Below are positions 58,135 through 64,000 of a stretch of DNA of 64,000 nucleotides, piece after piece (the first letter of the stretch is position 1; every line of letters begins with the position of its first letter). The stretch is taken from assembly GCA_008828725.1 (NCBI GenBank), contig MEHQ01000451.1, positions 370,304 through 434,303 of the forward strand. Reading direction: 5' to 3'. The notes under the pieces were generated by a model. The model ran no database searches, was not told where the DNA came from, and was given only the letters and a program-made list of their open reading frames with translations. The position numbers and the translations under genes are program-made. This stretch comes from Saccharina japonica (lineage: Eukaryota; Sar; Phaeophyceae; Laminariales; Laminariaceae).

Positions 58135-60283
58135 CTGCGCGGCCGGTGAAAGTCCCGAAAACCAAACTGAAATTCCTCAAACGGCGGCCAGGTGCGTGAT
58201 TTTCTGTCATGAAATTGATGAGCCCAGTAAATATACATATTCAAGGGGGCGTCGCAGCGGCCGGCTAATGTCTGCCGCGGCTCCGCGTATGCCAGCAAAT
58301 GTTCGAAATATATAAAGTGACTTGTACTAATAGTAGTATAGGTTAAAGCTCAGCACATACAAACGACACTGGTGTCAAGGGGTGTACACGCAAGAGTAAT
58401 ACATGTTGATATAAAGCTGCTCTGCGAACTTGTACGACGGAACGCTAAGCGCTGGCCAGATTGTTGAATTCACAGTGAACGATGCATTTTTCAACCCGTT
58501 GTTGCACAAGCTTCAACACAAATTAATAGCTTGAGTGTGATGATTTGTCTACCATGCCAATGTGGCGGCAGCAGTATCTGCAGCAAACGATATTATACAT
58601 TATACGAAGTATGTGTGTAATGGCAATATAGGTGTACTACACTTATATTTTGATGATTCCTGTGGTACAGCTGCTCACTTGTCTGTTGTTGCACGTACAG
58701 AACCAAAAACTAGCTGCTATGCACTCGCACGTAGTAAGTTAAGACTACTACGGATGTATACAGTACGATGCACATACCAGTGGAGCATTTTACATATGTA
58801 CTCGTATGAGGGTAGGTTGGTGATAACTTGAAAAATGAGAAGATTACTAGGAATCGGGAACCGACATAAGAATAATCTGCAGTTTGTTGTTGTAGAGAGA
58901 ACTCGGTGTTATGGTTCATATCCTTTCGCGGAGTACGAAGTACGTAGCTCACTTTGATAGCAGCAGCTGGCGTTGTTTGGTTGATCGCGCTTGAGGGAAT
59001 ACCGAGTGGATACCGCACGAAACGGTGCCGGCAGACTGGTAGAACACGCGAACAGACAGGGCTGATGTTTACAACTGTACAGCGGTCGCTCGCTAGACCA
59101 GATAATTCGTGATTTCTCGAGTTCATCGCTAAACGGCGAATCGGGGAATTAACGAGAGCAAAAAGCAAGATCGGAGGTGAAGCGCTTCATACGAGGAACA
59201 GGCAGCGATACACATACCAGTGGAGGAGCATTTTGCATACTCGTATAAGGGTGGTTTGAGGATAACTTGAATGATGGAGTATTTGCGTATAAAAACATGC
59301 TGGAGATTCATTACTTTGGACAGAAAACAGTGAAATGCCTTTCCGTATTATTTTAGTTGAGTTTCCGGGTAAGTTTTCGCAAACTGACTTGGCAAACCCT
59401 CCATGCCGTATTGTAATACTATGGGCTTGGAAGGCCGGTAATTATCTCAACATAGGTATTTGGTCTGTTTTCGTATTTCTTGGACTGGCATTCGTATTCG
59501 GGGTAATTATAAGAACGGAAGGACAATGCGACCCTTCCGTGCCAAATGCCATCACGGCTCTGGGAATAAAGAAGCTGCGCTTCTCCTACGCTTGATTCTA
59601 CACGAAAGTGAGTAACACCCAGGTCATGCTTAATAGACAGACCTGCAAGGAGGGGGTACTCCGTGTCTCACCCAATATCTTGTAACATTATGGCGTCGTC
59701 GCCAGGACGAAAACATGGACACGGGGCGCGGCGGCGAAACGAAAAATAAAAATACGATGCCTGCACATGGAGCATGGGTGCATAGATAGGTGATGAATAC
59801 GAAATGTCCACACGACACACGAGCGCAAACAGACTCAAAAATAATTTTGTGGACCTCTCGATACAGGTGTATCGCCTCGGTATAGCAGCATCGAGCAATA
59901 AACACACCTCAAGGGGCTCCTTCGTGCAAAACATATAAGAAAACGAAAAAAAAAACAATCTGTTTTGTTTTTCAGTCGCAATGCTATTTCTAGTACGATT
60001 TCTCCCTTTTCAGGACTCCTTGCGGAAAACGATATTTCTCCAGTTCAAATGCCCAGACCTACTCCCTGGGATAAGGTTTGGAGAGCGTAGGTTACGGGGG
60101 GGGGTGTCTCAGGAGCCGGATTGACCCGACGCCGTGTTCATCACGAAAAGTGTCTCTAACTCAAAAACGACTCCCCATGCGTCTGGTACCCAAAGACGAA
60201 TTTGAAAAATGGTATTTGCTCGGGCTGCTGATACTGTTTCAACCTAGGTTTTCGACAAGGACGCCGAGCACTGTTAATTAGGC

Positions 60284-60522
60284 ACATGCTACGATAGAGG
60301 TGCACCATGTTTTTTCTGAGCTACTCACTTAAGGATCGTCATACCTCACCGAAAAACGATGTTGGAGGGGAATGAAAGTACTACCGGATGAAAAATCTCA
60401 TGACCGAAGTATACTCTTAAAAGTAATTCGTCACAAGAATGAACGTCTGACGAATTTAGGTTAAGAAACCCTACCGTTCAGGAAACGATTCAGCCAAAAG
60501 GTGCTACCTCTATGGTAGCACG
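60284..60522. mobile_element. MITE, ~245 bp, copy 2, nested
   Basis: Second copy of the element at 31575-31823, same orientation, with ends ATGCTACGATAGAGGTGCAC and GTGCTACCTCTATGGTAGCA. It interrupts the larger TIR element between GACGCCGAGCACTG and CGACCGTCCGTAGC. In the 41.7-kb relative these two blocks lie close together. Confidence 0.7.
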
Positions 60523-60727
60523 CGTCAATAGTAAGAGCACCTGCCCGGGCCACTAAACCGACCGTCCGTAGCATCCTACGCGGCCACAGCAGAGTGTAGG
60601 TTCCAAACAGGAGCTCCGAAACGATCAAAAGTCTTGCTGCTGAGCACTTTTGTCTCGTGACGCAAACACAACAATGCCTGCGCTCCGGTGCAGATCCAAC
60701 AGCCCCAACACCTGCTACAGCTTAAAG

Positions 60728-60895
60728 CGAGCAAGCTTTCCGTTAGCCGAGCTTTCCGTTAGCCGGGATCAGGTCTGAGCGTTAGAAGCGGAGCTATGCT
60801 GTGTTCGGTAAGGAGTAATCGAGCAAGCTTTCCGTTAGCCGGGATCAGGTCTGAGCGTTAGAAGCGGAGCTATGCTGTGTTCGGTAAGGAGTAAT
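60728..60895. repeat. Two-unit tandem repeat
   Basis: CGAGCAAGCTTTCCGTTAGC ... GTTCGGTAAGGAGTAAT is present twice (92 and 76 bp). The first unit contains an extra internal 16-bp duplication of GAGCTTTCCGTTAGCC. It lies inside the TIR element. Confidence 0.85.
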
Positions 60896-61003
60896 GATAT
60901 GGTGTTAATATACCGAAAATAGTATTGCTGCTGTAAACAATCGAAAACTATTGTTTCGAAAAAACTCAAGTTCTCTTTTTTATTTTTGACCGAAGGGCCC
61001 CCT

Positions 61004-63170
61004 CAACAACACCAAGCTAGCACAACGGTAGTACCAGCGGTAGTGGCCAAGACAACAACAGAGCTATGGCGCTTCTGCTTACGAAAGTCAAGCGATAGCA
61101 GTGGCGGCACTGCAAGCAGCAGCGCCGTACATAGAAAGCAGAAGAAGGTCTAATACACAGCAGCAGCAATAACTATCAATAGCGCAGCAAGCAGCAGGCA
61201 GCTTCGAGGCATGTACCAGGGTATGTACTCAAGCAGCTGCACTACAGCAGGAGCACGTAGCCTACTTGTGCCACCGCGCCGGAGCCTTACGCTTGACGCT
61301 CGCTGGGCGCTTAGCCCACGACAACATTACACCGCCGTGCCTCTGCAGCAGAAGCGGTGGTGGGATTATGAAATGCATGTGCATATCCCTGGAGCTGTAT
61401 TGGGCTATATCATGCCATTCGGGAAGACGGCATGCAAGAAGCAGTCGGTGTAGAGGATGCCTACGTATTGGCCGGCTGGCGGCCCGACTAAACAGTCCAA
61501 CGCCGCTCGTCCGCCACATACTCAATGGTCCAGGTCATGAATTGCGCATCCGTGCTCTAGGCGGAGGTCATCGTGTTAGGGTTGCGTAGAGTTAGGACAC
61601 TCCTAGATACCCAGCCTTGCTTGCGTGGAGAAGAGTCTGCTGCTGTGTTGGGCCTGGAGATGGGAAGTGAAAAGGCCTCGGATTTTGTTCGGGATGTTCG
61701 TAGACCAATCATGTTGTTGGTAAGTAAAAAGGACAAAGGTAAAAAGGAACGATCGTTACGTTTGTAGAGATTTTTGCCGTTTTTTGTTTTTGTTTCGAAA
61801 ATGACATTTATTCAGAACGTAATTTCTCTAATTGTGTTTTACGCAAACTCCCAAACGTGGGTTAGACTTGGACCCTGAAGACGAAAAAGCGAACCCCGCC
61901 AAGAGCAACAGCCTTTTTCTATTTATTCGATTTGTTGGTTTTTAAAGCGTTTGTTTTTATTTTGCGTATACTCAACACAAGTAGTGTACTCGGACTTGGA
62001 ACGTTTGTTTCCACCAGTTGTTGGAGAGCAAATTGTGCAAAATCGACAAACAAAAACCCTAAGTTCTTCAGATGGCTAAGATGATGGAATGTTATAGTAA
62101 TACCAAGATACGTGCGTAAAACATAACCAAAACAACAGCCATGTTTTGGTCTGCACGACCGGGCGGACAGCTAAATACTTGGTAGAAATGCCTTGTTGAA
62201 GACCTAACTAAGGTATTTCAAGCCACCGAGGGGTCCATGGCATATTCCCAGTTGGTGCTTGGAATAGAGACCGCAATATGGACCGTTGCAGCAAGTAAGA
62301 CGAGCGAGTACGTGGTACAGGGGGGTCCAAGAAGCAGCTGAACGGTTCATTGTCAGGTGGCACAATGATGACCAGGCAGCGCCACGCATCCATCCGTTGT
62401 GGCGGGTGCACAAGGCAATGGGAGGAGGGGGGGCAACACTCGTAAGGAAACCGCGGTCAACGAGAGCAGAACGCAAACAGCCGACAGCGTAGAGAGAGCA
62501 GGAAGCAGGCAGCCGACAGAATAGCAAGGCACCAGGCGTACTAGTAATGGCTAGGCCACCCGTACCGCGCACCTCTGTGACTGCTTCGAACGCGGCGTTC
62601 CTGTGTTTTGGTTTTCTGTTCCCTTCATTTTTCCCTCTCGCTCTCATCCCTGTAATATGGAAGAAGTACTACCTGGCTTGGTGGATGGAGAACCCGGTAT
62701 TTTAACTTGGTGGTTATTTCTGGTTTGCTTTCGTTTCCCTCGCCTTGGTGTATTGCCTGTCGCAGCCCCACCAAAGGGACATGGTAGCGACCCTACAACC
62801 CCTCGCATTTGTTTTTTAAATTATTTTGTCGCGGTCGTTTTTGCCTTTGTTTTCTGCCCTTCCGTGCTTTCTTAGGTTAATTTTTTTGTATAGGTGCGTA
62901 TTCAGTTTTGCTTTTGTTATTTCCTCCTCTCTTTGTTTGTCTTTCGAAAATCGTGGTTGGCACGAAGATGACGCGGAGTTGAGTAGGAATCGCCACACAT
63001 CCGTTGTATATGTGTGTTCTTCACATTGAACTGCCCTTTCTACCCATCCAGAACACCCAGTCAGTGTCCTTGCCGATTGTTCATCCTAGAGAGATACGGT
63101 ACCAGGTATCACAGTTATGTGGTAACAAATTTACGACCCCTAGATACTACGTTGCAATGCAATAAACAGA
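61004..63170. other. Region without supported genes
   Basis: CAG/GCA-rich at 61040-61260, then mixed sequence. Open frames such as 62647-62204 (minus, 147 codons) and 61266-61589 (plus) overlap others on the opposite strand and show no recognisable domain. If gene 3 extends upstream, this is intron or 5' flank. Confidence 0.4.
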
Positions 63171-63175
63171 ACAGA

Positions 63176-63291
63176 TAATGCAATGCAATGCTATGCAATG
63201 CTATGCAATGCAATGCACTGCTTTGCAATGCTATGCAATGCTAGCAATGCTATGCAATGCTATGCAATGATATGCGATGCTATGCAATATA
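63176..63291. repeat. TGCAATGCTA-type short tandem repeat
   Basis: A run of ATGCAATGCT / ATGCAATGCA words at 5-10 bp period. Confidence 0.9.
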
Positions 63292-63408
63292 TACGAATTG
63301 TGTATATGCGACAGGCACGACCTACCCTGCTAGCAATCGAGCTGCATGAAAGAGAGAAAACAAAATGAAAGAAAAAGCGAAAATGAATATATATGTAATA
63401 ACTATATA

Positions 63409-63533
63409 ACAGACAAACAAACAAACAAACCAACAGACAAACAAACAAACAAACAAACCAACAGACACACAAACAAACAGACAAACAAACAAACAAACAA
63501 ACAAACAAACAAACAAACAAACAAACAAACAAA
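63409..63533. repeat. (CAAA)n microsatellite with CAGA variants
   Basis: ACAAACAAACAAAC with interspersed CCAACAGAC. The open frames across it, including Phe/Cys/Leu-rich on the minus strand, are artefacts. Confidence 0.92.
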
Positions 63534-64000
63534 AGCAAAAACAAAACAAAACGAAAACGAAAACGAAAACAAAGAAAGTGTCGTCTTCCCCCCTCAGGAG
63601 ATGTGAAATAAAGTCTATGAAAAATAAAAACAACGTAAACTGCGGATGGCTGAGAACGAAAGGAAAGGATAAGCAATCGAATCACATCCAAAACACACAC
63701 CAGACAGCCAAGGCGGTGTTTGTACCGGTAGTACAGACAGGTTTTACCAACTACTACAGTAGTAGTCGGTCTTGTACCTTGCTACCCTGTCTGCTGTCTC
63801 CTTCCTGTTTTCGGCAGCCGTGGTTTCCCTACGAACCGTTGCCCCCCCTGTCTCCATTCCCGTGAGCGCCACCCATACAACGCGCATGTGTGACGCTTCC
63901 TACGCGATCCCGCTTGCTCTTCGTGCAAAACACGAGAAACAAGGTAAGGGAGGAGGAAAATACGAAAAACAAAAAGGAGTACCTAGCTAAACTGAAGAAA

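Larger units (their letters stand above)
59911..61003. mobile_element. TIR element, ~1.1 kb, with nested MITE and internal tandem repeat
   Basis: The left end AAGGGGCTCCTTCGTGCAAA and the inverted right end AGGGGGCCCTTCGGTCAAAA lead into longer imperfect TIRs that include CAG(C/T)(A/C)GCAATRCTATTT. A TCA triplet next to both ends is a possible 3-bp duplication. A truncated relative lies at 41290-41828. No transposase is recognisable. Between 58135 and 59910 I find no supported gene; a plus-strand frame at 59335-59595 has one hydrophobic segment but no other support. Confidence 0.65.

Noticed and set aside
63260-63700. Cys/Phe/Leu-repeat protein on the minus strand
   Set aside because: Translation of a (CAAA)n microsatellite.

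Overview
The window is eukaryotic nuclear DNA. Genes are split by many short GT-AG introns, and the intergenic space and introns are full of small transposons, terminal-inverted-repeat (TIR) elements, SINE-like and TRIM-like elements, satellites and microsatellites. The protein architecture, a bacterial-Pmp-like beta-helix ectodomain joined to a polytopic membrane module carrying the motif YPIGIP, together with intron and repeat density, suggests a stramenopile, most likely a brown alga. That assignment is inference; nothing in the window names the species.

The backbone is three tandem paralogues on the minus strand. Gene 1 (14125 to 3380) is complete with 9 exons and about 1539 codons. Gene 2 (34168 to 21980) is complete with 10 exons and about 1642 codons. 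Gene 3 (58134 to 50891) has 9 exons, about 1237 codons, and no first exon inside the window. Equivalent exons have nearly identical lengths and identical phases: 163 nt, about 158 nt, about 155 nt, 1304 nt, about 1 kb, 153 nt, 298 nt and 191 nt. All internal reading frames join without a break. The predicted protein has a signal peptide, a long GGA[IVL]/FxxN beta-helix, an EGF-like and beta-sandwich region, a cysteine-rich stalk ending in a GYxGPxCxxC motif, and a multi-pass membrane domain. They look like large cell-surface receptors or adhesins.

The paralogues have diverged unevenly. Exon 1 of genes 1 and 2 is almost identical while the rest is clearly diverged, and gene 1 lacks an intron present in genes 2 and 3. 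The C-terminal tails differ, with a small frameshifting insertion in gene 1.

Mobile DNA fills the rest. Two hAT-like non-autonomous elements have 8-bp target duplications (19148-20979 and 35506-37661). Two TRIM-like LTR miniatures lie at 15.4-16.35 kb. A decayed Ty1/copia element lies at 42.1-44.8 kb. A nested TIR element lies at 59.9-61.0 kb, and several MITE and foldback elements are present. Three SINE-like copies and a roughly 3-kb satellite array with a three-unit higher-order pattern (47.0-49.95 kb) complete the picture. No rRNA gene, functional tRNA gene or CRISPR array was seen.
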